Shown piece by piece: positions 22,790-34,481 of a stretch of DNA of 64,000 bases (within the stretch, counting starts at the first letter, position 1; each line of letters starts with the position of its first letter). The stretch spans positions 58,674,796 through 58,738,795 of the forward strand of contig CM035422.1 in NCBI GenBank assembly GCA_020310875.1. Reading direction: 5' to 3'. The notes beneath the pieces were generated by a model. It was not told the origin of the DNA and did no database searches. It saw nothing but the letters and a program-made list of their open reading frames with translations. The position numbers were made by a program, and so were the translations under genes. The DNA comes from Ceratopteris richardii. Lineage: Eukaryota; Streptophyta; Polypodiopsida; Polypodiales; Pteridaceae.

Positions 22790-23507
22790 TGTAAGACAAT
22801 AATTACGCAATATAACATAGGAGCAATAGCAGAGAAGATAACAGATAAAGGAGAATCTCAACAATTTTCTACTAGTAGCAAGTACAAAGATGATGGCGTT
22901 GTCCACCCGTGCGCTCTCAAGGTAGAGCTTAAATGGTGATCTAGACAACTCTAGATAGGGAGATACAAGGTAGAGGTATGCTGGCTCAACTCAATGTCTT
23001 AGGTAGTGTAGAAGTCATGTATATATAGGATCATGGGTGGCCTGCCATGGATGGCTATACATGGGCGGTAGAGCGTGGGCGGCCACCGCCCGCGTAATTG
23101 CCATACACGGCTTAGACTGGTTGAACCGACCTAACAAATATAAATGATTTCTGACTCCGATAGGGAATATTCCATGGAATATTCCCTTTACCGTCACGTC
23201 GGGGGCGCTGCCCCCGGACCCCCACCAGGGGGCCCGCTGGCCCCTTGGGACCCCCCAGCCAGGGGGCCCGCTGGCCCCCTTGGACCCCCCAGCCGGGGCT
23301 GCTCACCGCTGCCCCGGACCCCACAATTGGGGACCCTGGTAACTCCCTTTCCTTATAATACCTTACATGGTCCAATATGACCTTCATCCAACATTCAAGT
23401 TGGGATTCCCATCCATTGGGTAATGCACGCTTGGCTTCTCCTCATAAAGGGGGCCTTACAAAATGTGCATACAATCATGAGGGGTAGACATTGATCATAT
23501 ACTAACA
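22790..23507 (-). repeat. 3' LTR of copia-4
   Basis: 718 bp. Near 23190-23320 it holds a very GC-rich block with about 34-bp repeats (GGGCCCGCTGGCCCC with TTGGACCCCCC) capable of strong hairpins. Two repeats are present here, three in the 5' LTR. Confidence 0.93.
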
Positions 23508-23518
23508 CCCCCCCTCAA
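23508..23518 (-). promoter_or_regulatory. Polypurine tract of copia-4
   Basis: On the minus strand TTGAGGGGGGG ends at the 3' LTR, 18 bases after the gag-pol stop codon. Confidence 0.88.
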
Positions 23519-23535
23519 TGTTTACCGATGATAAA

Positions 23536-26500
23536 TCAAGTAGGTCTCGGTCCTATGCCCATCTGTTGAAGATGCTTGTTGAGCTGCTCTCTTCCAAGTG
23601 CTTTAGTGAATATGTCAGCACAATTTGCCTCTGTTGGGCAATATTCTAGCTCCACAATTTCATCTTCAATTAGCTCACGAATGTAATGGTACTGTACTTA
23701 TATGTGCTTGGTGCGAGCATGAAATACTGGGTTCTTTGCAATAGCCATACAACTTTGATTATCACACTTGAGTACAGTTGGCATATTTGATGGAAAGCCA
23801 AGATCTGCAAGAATTCTCCTTAACCAGACTGCCTCACAAGAAGCAAAACAAGCTGCTTTGTACTCTGCTTCAGTGGAGGAGAGTGCGAGAGTTGGTTGCT
23901 TCCTACTTACCCAAGAAAATATTCCTGAACCAAGTGAGAAACAATATCCAGAAACTGATTTTCTAGAATCACAATCTCCAGCCCAATCTGAATCACAATA
24001 TCCTTGGAGTGTATCACCTGTGGTATACAAAATACCAAAATCCAAGGTTCTTGCAATGTACCTTAGAATTCGCATTCCAGCATTCCAGTGACTCTCCTTA
24101 GGTTTGTTGGAAAACCTGCTTAACACTCCAACAGCATAGCAAATGTCTGGTCTAGTGTTGCACAGAAAAATAAGACTTCCAACGAGCTTCCTATACTTCT
24201 TAGCATCTACATCAGGCATGTTATCATCCATAGATAGCTTATGATTTACCTCCATAGGTGTGCTAGTTGGTTTGCTGTCCATCATTCCAAATGCCTTGAG
24301 AATTTCTTTGGAATATTTTTGTTGTGAGATGAAAATGCCATCCTTCCTTTGCCATACTTCAATTCCCAGACAAAAATGGAGTAGACCTAAGTCTGTCATT
24401 TCAAACTCAGTTCCCAAGCTGATCCGAGTTTGATTGATGAGTTCCTGATGATCTCCTGTAATGATCAAATCATCTACATATACAATGACAACAACTAGCT
24501 TGCTATCCCTTTTCGTTACATACAAGTTAGCATCAGAAGTACTTCTTTCAAAACCCATATTTTTGAAAAAATGATCTATTCGTTGGTACCAAGCCCGTGG
24601 AGCTTGCTTAAGTCCATACAAAGCTTTCTTCAACCTGCAAACTTTATTTTCTGAATTGGGCACCTCAAAACCTGGTGGTTGAGATACATATACCTCCTCC
24701 TTGAGGTGACCATTCAAAAATGCAGATTTGACATCCATCTGGAAAATAGGCCACGACTTTTGTGCAGCTACTGCAAGTACCGTCTGAATAGTTGTCATGC
24801 GTGCTGTTGGTGCAAAAGTTTCTTGAACATCAAATCCTTCAATCTGTGAAAAACCCTGTGCAACTAATCGTGCCTTATACTTTTCTAATGTTCCATCAGC
24901 TTTATACTTAGCTTTCCAAATCCATTTAGTACCTATTACCTTCTTCTTTGGCGGCAAGTCGACTAGATCCCATGTATCATTTTTGAGTATACTATCATAC
25001 TCAGACTGCATTGCCGCTCTCCAACCTGGATCATCAATGGCTTCTTCAATGGTGGTAGGTTCCTTTATCGAACCCATGATATCTGCCATTAGAGCCATGT
25101 TAACAATGTGTTCTGAGGCTCTTCTTTGCTCCTCTATTCTCTTTGATCTTCGTAATCCATCCGATGATGATTCTGGTACATCTACATGTGGATTGTGATC
25201 ATCAAAGAGCTGTTGTGCCCACTTCGGTAGTGGCTTACGCTGTGCAGCTACAACTGGTTGGCTTTTTATTGAGGAAATTTCTCCATCAGATATTTCCTCC
25301 TCCTCAACTTTAACCTGTCTTTTGATAGGCACAAGGTGAGATATTTCTCCGTTTGATGAGATAGTAGATTTACCTTTATCTTCTACTAAGTGTGGTCGTT
25401 CATCAAACACCACATCTCGGCTGACAAAAATCTTCCTTGCCTCAGGATCCCATAACCTGTATGCTTTAGACTCTTCACTATATCCTAGGAAGACACAATT
25501 TTTGCTTTTTGAATCCAACTTTGATCTTGTTGAATCAGGAATATGTGCATAACAGAAACAACCAAAAATTCTGAAATGCAAAACTGAAGGCTTTTTACCA
25601 GAATATGCTTCTTGAGGAGTCATCCCCTTCAGTGCTTTTGTGTAGCTTCGATTGAGGATGTAGACTGTTGTATTGACTGCTTCTGCCCAGAATGAATCAG
25701 GCATGTCTTGAGCCTTCAACATACAACGAGCCATTTCAACTACTGTCCTGTTCCTGCGCTCAACAACACCATTTTGTTGGGGTGTATGAGCTGTGGTAAG
25801 TTGCCTTTTCACACCATGCTCCTTACAGTAATTGTTGAATTCTGTTGACAAGAATTCACCTCCTCTATCTGTTCTAAATTTCTTCAGTTTCCTTCCTGAT
25901 TCATTTTCTACATACTTATGCCACGTTTTAAATTTTTCAAAAGCATCAGCCTTCTCTCGAATGAAATAAACCCACATCTTTCTACTATAATCGTCGACTA
26001 ACAGCAAGAAGTAGAAAGATCCTCCTAAAGCAGGTGTAGACATTTTACCGCAGAGATCAGCATGTACCAACTCTAGAGGAGCTTGAGATCGATTGCTGGT
26101 CTCTCTTGGAAACGCCTTTCGTTTTTGCTTGCCCATCATACAAGCTTCACAAGGTTCCTGCAACTCTGAAAATGCAAGCAAATGAGCAACCATCCCTATT
26201 CGTTGCATCTCCTTCAAAACTGCAAATCCGAGATGCCCAAATCGTTGGTGCCATAACCTGCTTACATCTTTATCTTCTGTAGCAGTTAAAGCACTTAACT
26301 CATACAAGTTATCCCGTCGTATGCCTTTACCTACAACATTACCTGATGAATCCATGATTTCCGCACCACTTTTATTGAAGTGAACTTCGAGTCCACGATC
26401 TGTTATTGCAGAAACTGACAACAAATTTCTTTTGAGTGTAGGTACATAGAGAACATCGGATAACTTTTTCTCAACACCTGGAGAAGTGATAAAAGAGATG

Positions 26501-27606
26501 GTTCCAGTTCCTTCAGCTGGACACTTGGAGTCATTTCCCGCCACTACATTGATGGATTCCCGCAGAGGCACTAGGGAACTATACCAATCCTTTTTACTAG
26601 TCATATGGCGAGAAGCTCCACTATCTAAAATCCATGGCTCATCAACACGAGCTTGAGCAGATGAACATACCTCTTCAATAGCTACCCAAAGTTCCAGCTC
26701 TGTGTTGTTTGCAGACTCTTTGTTCTTCCATGATGATTTTACAGTCCCATTCCGTTCATCAGCTTGCTTCTTTCTGCAATCCTTGATGGCATGGCCTTTC
26801 TTTTCACAATAGAAGCAACTTCCTGTGAACTTTTTCTTCTTTGGCTTCTTCTTTGATCCCTCTGAAGAGCCTTTACCTTTTGCATTTGCTGAGAATGCAG
26901 CATCAGTTGTACTTTGCCGATTCTTCAGCCGCATCTCTTCTTCTAAAAGCATGGCACAAAACTCTTCAAATGTAAGAGGAGTTGGCCTTGCCTGAGTGTT
27001 AAGGGCTGTTACTAATCCATCATACTTTGCTGGAAGAACACGTACAGATCTTCGAGCCAGCTCTTCTGGTGTTATAACAACACCAACTGCAGCCAATTGA
27101 TCTTGAAGATGCTTTACCCGTTTGATAAAATCTTCAGCCTTTTCAGAATCAGAATGCTTTTCATTTGCCAACTGATTTTCTAAATTCTGTATCCTAGTGT
27201 GGTTCTTGGTCTCATATTGTCGAGCCAATATGCCCCAAGCCTCATGTGCTTTAGTAGTATGTTGAACTAAAGTAAGCACAGAATCACTTACACTAGTGAC
27301 AATCGCACATAATGCATCAGCATTCCGCCTCTTCCAAGCTCGTAGAAGATCTGGATCTGGCTGAATCATCAATCTTGAATTTGCTGGATCTTCAACTGGT
27401 ATAGGCTCTGGATCCAATCCCATCGGTCCCATGACAGTGTCAATTAATTCATAGGAGTCCAAAATTGCAGAAATTTTGAACTTTCAGAGTGTATAGTTGG
27501 TTCCATCCAGCTTCCCTTCAGTGAATGCAGGTGGACGAATTCGAATAGGTGCAGCATTAACATTAGCTGAAGCACCAAGACTAGTGTTCGACGATGAAGC
27601 CATCAT
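23536..27606 (-). pseudogene. copia-4 gag-pol polyprotein, two nonsense codons
   Basis: One frame of 1,357 codons from ATG 27604-27606 to TGA 23536-23538, broken only by TGA at 27484-27486 and TAA at 23698-23700; the open part spans 23698-27462 (1,254 codons). Residues counted from the inner Met at 27462: gag helices 1-190, zinc knuckle [14 protein letters not shown] at 216-229, protease DSGA at 280, GAG-pre-integrase with [10 protein letters not shown], integrase core with [15 protein letters not shown] and the VVERRNRT glutamate, RT with YVDDLIITG, and RNase H with YCDSDWAGD and SSTEAEY. It would make particle protein plus the replication enzymes. The first stop is at a usually tryptophan-rich gag site; the second is in the last 55 codons of RNase H. 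Confidence 0.95.
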
Positions 27607-27689
27607 GTAATCACTCGAATAATCTACTGATATTCTAGTCTGCTAGTAGGCTAAAATAATGATACTTCTCAAGCTATTCGAACCTTACA

Positions 27690-27701
27690 GCTCTGATACC
27701 A
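27690..27701 (-). promoter_or_regulatory. Primer-binding site of copia-4 (tRNA-Met)
   Basis: On the minus strand TGGTATCAGAGC abuts the 5' LTR with no spacer. Confidence 0.93.
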
Positions 27702-28453
27702 TGTAAGACAATAATTACGCAATATAACACAGGAGCAATAGCAAAGAAGATAACAGATAAAGGAGAATCTCAACAATTTTCTACTAGCAGCAAGTACAAA
27801 GATGATGGCGTTGTCCACCCGTGCGCTCTCAAGGTAGAGCTTAAATGGTGATCTAGACAACTCTAGATAGGGAGATACAAGGTAGAGGTATGCTCGCTCA
27901 ACTCAATGTCTTAGGTAGTGTAGAAGTCATGTATATATAGGATCATGGGTGGCCTGCCATGGACGGCTATACATGGGCGGTAGAGCGTGGGCGGCCACCG
28001 CCCGCGTAATTGCCATACACGGCTTAGACTGGTTGAACCGACCTAACAAATATAAATGATTTCTGACTCCGACAAGGAATATTCCATGGAATATTCCCTT
28101 TACCGTCGCGTCGGGGGCGCTGCCCCCGGACCCCCACCAGGGGGCCCGCTGGCCCCTTGGGACCCCCCAACCAGGGGGCCCGCTGGCCCCCTGGGACCCC
28201 CCAGCCAGGGGGCCCGCTGGCCCCCTTGGACCCCCCAGCCGGGGCTGCTCACCGCTGCCCCGGACCCCACAATTGGGGACCCTGGTAACTCCCTTTCCTT
28301 ATAATACCTTACATGGTCCAATATGACCTTCATCCAACATTCAAGTTGGGATTCCCATCAATTGGGTAATGCACGCTTGGCTTCTCCTCATAAAGGGGGC
28401 CTTACAAAATGTGCATACAATCATGAGGGGTAGACATTGATCATATACTAACA
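27702..28453 (-). repeat. 5' LTR of copia-4
   Basis: 752 bp. Differs from the 3' LTR mainly by one extra GC-rich repeat (about 28130-28240). Confidence 0.93.
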
Positions 28454-28458
28454 TGATT

Positions 28459-29576
28459 TCCTTGGATTCCAGCATGACTGTGTCATGATTCTCCATTGAT
28501 GACCTCTAGGTCTTCCAAAGATGATGTTCATAGTGGTCATGCCAAGTACGCATAACCCATAATGAATGATGGTACTGTGTTTGTGCATGGGTTAAGGAAA
28601 ATATGTGCCTTGTGCACGGCCTTGTAATGTAGCCCTATGCATGCTTACTTGGAAAATGCATTGGAAGAATTATGGTGTAAAAATTGGAGGTCTTGAGCTA
28701 AGTGCTCAAGGGTATGCTGACGAAGAGGTTGCCTAATCTATCATGGTTATGATGTTTCCAAAGTAAAGATACTTACCATGGAGAAGGTCGATCGATGTTC
28801 ATCTCTTCGTGTTGTACACTCCGCCTTTGGGATGGAACATTGTTGATGAATGTCCGTGTTGATGGTCCACTGATGTCCGTGTTGATGCATCATTTGCCAA
28901 ATACTGAGAATTGAATTTCTTTATATTCCTTGATAAACAGCAGTGGGTAACTCTTGCAGATATCTCCTTGGAGGCTATAGTACATACAATAGTTAAGCAT
29001 CACTCAAGTTGCGGACCTTCAAGCTCTTCACTCCTGCTAGCCGAGACACACTTCTATCCAAACTGATAAATGCCCAGTAATCAATGGTTCCATCTTCAAC
29101 TAAGCATGACTCATTCATGTTCCATGAGCGAAACCTGGGAACAAGTTCTGACTCTCTCTTTTTTTTTGAACAATGTCACAAAACATGAAGACAGATGTTA
29201 GTATCAGAAAAAATGATTGACATATGTCAATGTGCTCTTGTGCATAGGACTCTTAGTTGTGTCTATGCGCGGCCATGTGATGTGGCCCTATGTTAATGCA
29301 TACTTTGGAAACGCATGGCCTGAATGGTGCAAAAGACAGGGTTGTGCAGGGAGCACATGGTTGTCGCTCGTCGAGGCTTTCAATGTTACTTGTAGATGTT
29401 GACGTCGGCTTTGGTGGAGGTATCCATTGAATCTTGAAATGTTGTAATTCTCCTTATTGGGGTCCATCTTAGAACAACATTTGGCACTGTAGAGAGCACT
29501 TCAAGAGTCTTCATCTTTGGATGGTCTCTTAATTTTTGTATCCCACGTGCTTGGTTCTTTGGTTTTGTGGGGACTA
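28459..29576 (-). other. 3' untranslated region of element A
   Basis: About 1.1 kb between the second protease-like frame and the copia-4 insertion. By eye it aligns with the element B 3' region (45963-46926) on the other strand, including a pyrimidine-rich block near 29152-29167 that corresponds to the long AG microsatellite in B. A 73-codon minus frame at 29386-29607 is the B-like continuation of the basic tail. No separate gene is seen. Confidence 0.65.
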
Positions 29577-30677
29577 CTAGTGCTTTTGGATTCCATACCC
29601 ATACCATTTGGCTAGTCTTCTAACCCTTGTTGAAGAGGTGAGTTGATCTGGTTTTAGTCTTGGTGTTTGGTTCTGGCCCTTGCCCCTCCTTGGCTTCTTT
29701 GTTGCAACTTTTCTTATGTGGGAGAGCATAGATCGTTGTGTATGTAAGAGCTTCTTGGGTACCCATATTTGCAATTGTCCTTGTTGAGCTGCAGCTAATT
29801 TCTTAGGCACCCAAACTTGTCGAATATCTTGTGGTTGAGTTTGTCCTAGCTTCTTCATTCGTCTTCTAGCCTGGTGGGAGTCCCTGGAGGGGAATTGTGG
29901 GGTTAAGGCCGGTGTTTGCTCTCCTTTTCGTAGCCATATCTGCTTCATGCTCGATACTACTTTCTTGTTGAAGGGTGTCTTTCTATTTGCTATAGTAGTT
30001 GTCTTGAATTGTTGTGCTTGCTTCTGAGGTTGAACTACTATGGATGCTTTACTCTTCAAAAAAGGAGGGTGTGCTTGCCTTTGCGACTGTCCTTCCATGA
30101 TTGAGTCCTTCTGGATCGTACAGCGTTTGACACATACAACATCTTGCTCATGAAGATTAGTCTTAAAGGAACTTAGAGAGTGTGTGGTGCCATGATCTGT
30201 GAGCATGCACTCCTCTAATTCTAATGTAATGCATTGTTCATGTACCCAAACTTGAAGAAGTTGACTTCTTAGGTTCAAGTTGACTGGATTTTCATAAATC
30301 CAATCTTGTCCTAAGACAAGTGGTTCTGTAAGGTTCTCACCTTGACACACTAGCACTTTGACTTTCATTGGAACATCTTGAAGGTAGATGGGAAGTTCCA
30401 CCTCGCCCAAACAAGGGGTTTCCACACCTCCCAATCCTATGAGATAAGCTTCTATGGGATTGATGTTCAACTGCAAGTTTTGGCAGTAGGATAGTCTAAC
30501 TGCACTACTTGCTGCACCTGAGTCAATCAATGCTTTCACAGTCCTTGCACCCTTTCCTTGTCCTATCTCTATGGCCACAAATTGACGTCGGTCAATGACT
30601 TGAGAAGTAGTTATGCCTGATTTTTTGCACATATCCATGTGATATTTTGGGGCTTTTGAGTTGACATCTAGGCCTAG
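29577..30677 (-). CDS. Second retropepsin-like domain after integrase (element A)
   Basis: An open frame of 353 codons from Met at 30638, in frame with integrase and separated from it only by a TGA (30678-30680). Residues 33-115 look like a retropepsin: ALIDSGA (DSG at 39-41), a middle GGVETPCLGEVELPIYL segment, and VLGQDW at 108-113, equivalent to the hydrophobic-Gly segment of the fold. Residues 200-353 are basic and repeat WVPKK or WLRK motifs. It differs from the protease between gag and RT (DSGAGVAI, ILGRPF). In element B the TGA is CGA, so the domain was probably the C-terminal end of the polyprotein. Whether it is proteolytic or structural is unknown. Confidence 0.7.
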   Translation of the reverse strand, partial: LGLDVNSKAPKYHMDMCKKSGITTSQVIDRRQFVAIEIGQGKGARTVKALIDSGAASSAVRLSYCQNLQLNINPIEAYLIGLGGVETPCLGEVELPIYLQDVPMKVKVLVCQGENLTEPLVLGQDWIYENPVNLNLRSQLLQVWVHEQCITLELEECMLTDHGTTHSLSSFKTNLHEQDVVCVKRCTIQKDSIMEGQSQRQAHPPFLKSKASIVVQPQKQAQQFKTTTIANRKTPFNKKVVSSMKQIWLRKGEQTPALTPQFPSRDSHQARRRMKKLGQTQPQDIRQVWVPKKLAAAQQGQLQIWVPKKLLHTQRSMLSHIRKVATKKPRRGKGQNQTPRLKPDQLTSSTRVRRLAKWYGYGIQKH

Positions 30678-31673
30678 TCACCTTAACTTATTTCGCCTAA
30701 TACGCTTTCTGGCCTCTGCCTGTGCTTCTTCCCTCACCCTTAACTCCTCTTCTTTTCGCTTCTTAGCAGTGTTGAGTCTCGTAAGCATATCCTCTGTAAG
30801 AGGTTCTTGGTATAACTTGACTCTACATCCACTAATATAGTTTGGCAAGATATCTCCTTCTAGAGTGGCCAACTGAAGTGCACCACTAGTGGAAATTCTA
30901 TTAATGATCATGGGCCCATATCCTCTTTTTTCCAACTTACGGGCATGTTGCTTTAGTGTATAAACGAGCACTAGGTCTCCCTTTTTCAATCCTTTATCCT
31001 TGATGTGTGCATCAAAGTATGCCTTTTGCCTTTTCTTTGCAGCATAGATGCCTGCCGCCGCGCGTAGCCTTGTCTCACCTAAGCGTTCTAGATCAAAGAT
31101 CCTAGAGGACAATTCATGTCCATTCCACTCATGCTCTTGTGCTACTTTTAAGGCTGGGATGAGGAAGTCTAATGGTAGAACAACATTCTGTCCAAAGACC
31201 ATCTGAAATGGGGTGGCGTTGAGTACCGTTTTGTAGGCAACTCGGTAAGCCCAAACAGCATGATGAAGTTGTTTGTCCCAATCAGAGCGTTTATTATTTA
31301 CCAGTTTTGTCAATACGTTACAGAGGATCTTATTGGTGCTTTCGGCTTGTCTGTTAGCTTGTGGGTGATAAGGGGCAGACTTCTTATGTATTACCAAGAA
31401 TTCCTGGAGAAGATTTTCAATGACCTCATTCAAGAAGTGTGTGCCTCTATCGCTCACTAACTCTATTGGTAGCCCATATCTCGTGAACACATTCTCGAAT
31501 AAGAACTTAGCCGTAGTCTGAGCATCATTCTTTGTTGTGGCTTTCACTTCTACCCACTTTGTAAGGTAATATATGGCCACAATAATATACTCTGCATGGG
31601 AGTTTATAGCTGGGGGGTTAATAGGACCTATGAAGTCTATGCCCCACTTCGAAAATGCACGCCCTCCCATCAT
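30678..31673 (-). pseudogene. Integrase core and C-terminus, element A
   Basis: Open frame of 331 codons in rve-type integrase. The DDE triad is visible as WGIDFIGP, VSDRGTHF and the glutamate of QAESTNK, followed by WAYRVAYKT and FGQNVVLPLD. The C-terminus (GPMIINRIS, then PNYISGCRVKLY and a lysine/arginine/glutamate-rich end) lacks a chromodomain. The N-terminal zinc module is in another frame upstream, so a frameshift separates the parts. The frame closes with TGA followed by CTA. Confidence 0.88.
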
Positions 31674-32301
31674 TGGCCTTAAAGGTATCTCATCTTTTCT
31701 AACTGGATATTGTGCACGTTGGCATGTGTCACATTTCTTTATCCATATGAAGAGTGGGCCACCAAAGTCCTGAGAATAGAATGGTCTTGATTACTCGATC
31801 AGGACCAAAGTGTCCACCTACGACACCGCTGTGTGCAGTTTCTAAGACTTTCAAATAGTCTAATTCATGAATGCACAGTCTTAAGTAACCATCTTTGCCT
31901 CTTTGGTATAAGTTGTCTCCTACTAAGGCATAGCCTTGAGCCTCTTGCTCCATGCTTCGTATTCTTGCTAGACTAGCCTCTTTGGGTAATCTTCCCGATC
32001 TCATAAACTCTACCAATGGAGCACTCCAATCTGGAATTAATGACACTTGATAAAGGGTTGCATGCTCCACTGGGGGTCTCTCTCTGCACATTGGACAATT
32101 CTTAATCCACTCATGTATTTCTTTGTCCATGCTAGGCCAATACACTTCTAAACGCTTCAGATTCTGCAATGTTCGTTGTTTAGAATAGTGATTTCCTAGC
32201 AATCCTTCATGAGCTTGTTGCAACCAAATACTATGTTCATCATCCTCGACACAACAAGCTAATACACCCTCAATATCGTGTTTGTACATGCTTCCTGCCA
32301 A
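31674..32301 (-). pseudogene. Integrase zinc-binding region, element A
   Basis: Encodes the stretch joining RNase H to integrase (open at 31729-32301). It includes LLGNHYSKQRTLQNLKR, CPMCRE and the H2C2-type HSGVVGGHFGPDRV with LWWPTLHMD. The second half of the zinc module (KKCDTCQRAQYP) falls in the next frame at about 31680-31740. A frameshift near 31730 breaks continuity. Confidence 0.8.
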
Positions 32302-33328
32302 TATGTGATTTTACAGTTTCTTCTTGTGATGTTTTCACATTCTTATTTGCAGGGCCGAAGGTTAGGACTGGTACCAACTTATTTGCCCATTTAGGAACAA
32401 CTTCTAAATTGAACAGATAAGCATCGGGTAATTCATCAGACACTCCTTGCGGTGACTCTCCTGAAGTGATGCGAGAAAGGTGATCTGCCCGAAGGTGGGT
32501 TCTACCTTTCCTGACAACAACTTCAAAGTCATATTCCATTAGTAAGAGGAACCAACTTACTAAGCACCCAGTATTGCAGGGTTTATTGAACAAATATAAC
32601 AAAGCTTGATGATTAGTGAAAAACTTGAACTTGTTGGCCAATAAGTAGTGTCTAAACTTCTTCACAGCATATACCATGCCTAAGCCCTCTCGCTCAGTTG
32701 TGGTATAGTTTCGTTCAGCTGCGGTGAGCTGTCTACTAGCATATGCTATGGGCAAATCTAAGTTTCCTTCTCCTGTGGGTTGTGCTAGCACACATCCTAT
32801 GGCGTGATTGGATGCATCCACATGGACATGGAATGGTTTATTCCAATCAGGAGTGGTCAGTATTGGTGTTGTGCACAAACGTTTTTTCAGCTCATTGAAA
32901 GAATTCTCACATTCGTCGTTCCACTCAAAATTAGACAACAGGGCATAAAGGGGTCTAGCTATGATCCCGTACATGTGGATAAACCTACGGTGATATCCAC
33001 AATGGCCCATAAAGGCTTGTACCTCTTTAACATTCCTTGGCCTTGGCAACTCCGCTATGGTGCGTACCTTATCTTCATATGTTGAGATTGCATTCTTAGA
33101 AACAATATGACCTAAGATTTTACCTTGCCGCACCATGAACACACACTTTTCTAGGTTCAGACACACTCGATATTCTCTACACTTGTTGAAGATTTGTCTG
33201 AGCTCAAGGATGTGAAATCTTCTTTCTTGGGAATGAGCACATAAATCATCCACATACACTTCTAAGGTCTTTCGCAAGAACTCTTTGAAGACATGACACA
33301 TGAGCCTTTGGTGCATTGGTGAGCCCAA
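32270..33328 (-). pseudogene. Reverse transcriptase C-terminus and RNase H, element A
   Basis: Open frame of 352 codons. It starts in RT with the catalytic VYVDDL box, then KCVFMVRQGKILGHIVS and the RT thumb. The RNase H-like part has HVDASNHAIGCVLA, TEREGLGMVYAVKKFRHYL and KFFTNHQALLY. In element B the last motif is FFTDH, so a catalytic aspartate has become asparagine here. Only one RNase H domain is present; no second archaeal-type RNase H is seen before integrase. It is linked by frameshifts to its neighbours. Confidence 0.88.
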
Positions 33329-33956
33329 ATGACATCACACGAAATGCAAAGATTACGCACTCTGTGGCAAAAGCCCTTTTGTGTTGATCTTCTGGGGCAA
33401 TGGCTACTTGATTGTAACCTGAAAATCCATCAAGGAAGCTATAAACTTCCTTGTCTGCAACACACTCCAATAGGTGTTCCGTGATTGGAAGTGGATAACT
33501 ATCTCTGATCGTAGCGGCATTAACTTTTTTAAGGTTAATACACACTCGCAACTTCCCGTTCTTCTTGGGCACCACTACAATGGGGGACACCCATTTAGTA
33601 TGCTCAATCTCATAGATGAATCCAGCTTCAATCAGCCTATCAATTTCTTCTTTTATTTTGGCTGCATATGTATCATTATATGTGTAGGGCTTCTGTTTGG
33701 TGGGCTTGGCATCAGCAGTCATGGGGATAGTATGAGAGCAAATTCTTGGATCTACCCCTTTCAAGTCTCTATAGTGCCATGCAAACACATCCCTATATTC
33801 CCTTAATAAAGCTACAAGCTCCATTTCTTCTCTTGCACTTAGGTCATCTCCTATGTATGTGCATCTCTCTTCGTTCTCTTCAATGGTCACTACAATTTTC
33901 TTGGTCTTTTCTTTATTATCATATGATTCCCCTATGATGGCCTCTCGCTTAGGCAT
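33246..33956 (-). pseudogene. Reverse transcriptase N-terminus, element A
   Basis: Open frame of 236 codons beginning near MPKREAIIGE. The acidic linker end (EENEERCTYIGDDLSA) is followed by YRDVFAWHYRDLKGVDP, FIYEIEHTKWVSPIVVVPKKNGKL, RVCINLKKVN and YSFLDGFSGYNQV, the fingers and palm start of a Ty3 RT. A frameshift after GLTNAP leads into the frame that holds YVDD. Confidence 0.88.
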
Positions 33957-34403
33957 TCATACCAAAATTTTGCGGTCGTCAACTTCATATTTCTTGAAGT
34001 TTTCTGGTACTTCAAACAATGATTCCTCCTCTTCTTGTTTCACTGCTTTTCTTTTCTTTTTCTTTTGACTGCTCTCACTTCCATCCTTTGAATTTACCGT
34101 TTTAATACTTGTTAGAGGTTCTTCTTCTTTCTCGGTGAATACTCCTATATCTTCTAGATAGTGCTGCTCTGAGTTAAAGCAACTATCCATCACAATGGAC
34201 TCTATATCATCGTCATTCTCTTCTTCTTCTATGACCTCACTAGGGTCACATTCTTCTAGCAAGAGTTGACACATGAACACTGAGATATCATAACCCTCCT
34301 CATCACAATGAGGTGTCCATTGTTCTTCATTGACAGCAATGTCCATGGTGGCTAAGATTTCTGGCCAGCCATGAGGCTCAAATTCCTCATCTCGAAAGAT
34401 CAT
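33957..34403 (-). pseudogene. Acidic linker between protease and RT, element A
   Basis: 148 codons, same frame as the protease and the RT start but closed by stops at both ends. It holds FRDEEFEPHGWPEILATMD, conserved in B and D, then a long Glu/Asp-rich part and a Lys-rich patch (KKKKRKAVK). Not a recognised domain; it may be an unstructured spacer of the polyprotein. Confidence 0.65.
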
Positions 34404-34481
34404 CGGTGTATAGGCTGGGTCTTTAATTGGTCTATCTCCTGGCGAAGTTCCTTCTTCTCTTGCCTTTAAACGTTTTTCCTC

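Larger units (their letters stand above)
22790..28453 (-). mobile_element. Nearly intact Ty1/copia element (copia-4), TGATT duplication
   Basis: LTRs at 22790-23507 (718 bp) and 27702-28453 (752 bp) share TGTAAGAC and ACTAACA ends. They are flanked by perfect TGATT duplications (22785-22789 and 28454-28458). A tRNA-Met PBS, a single gag-pol frame and a PPT lie between them in minus orientation. By eye the LTRs differ at about ten bases plus one 34-bp repeat-number difference. It is inserted in the 3' region of element A and is therefore younger than A. Confidence 0.95.

Noticed and set aside
30678-30685. Programmed stop readthrough (TGA followed by CTA) between integrase and the second protease-like domain
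   Set aside because: The context matches a known leaky stop, but element B has CGA at the same codon, so a C-to-T mutation in A is simpler. Worth rechecking if many copies share the TGA.
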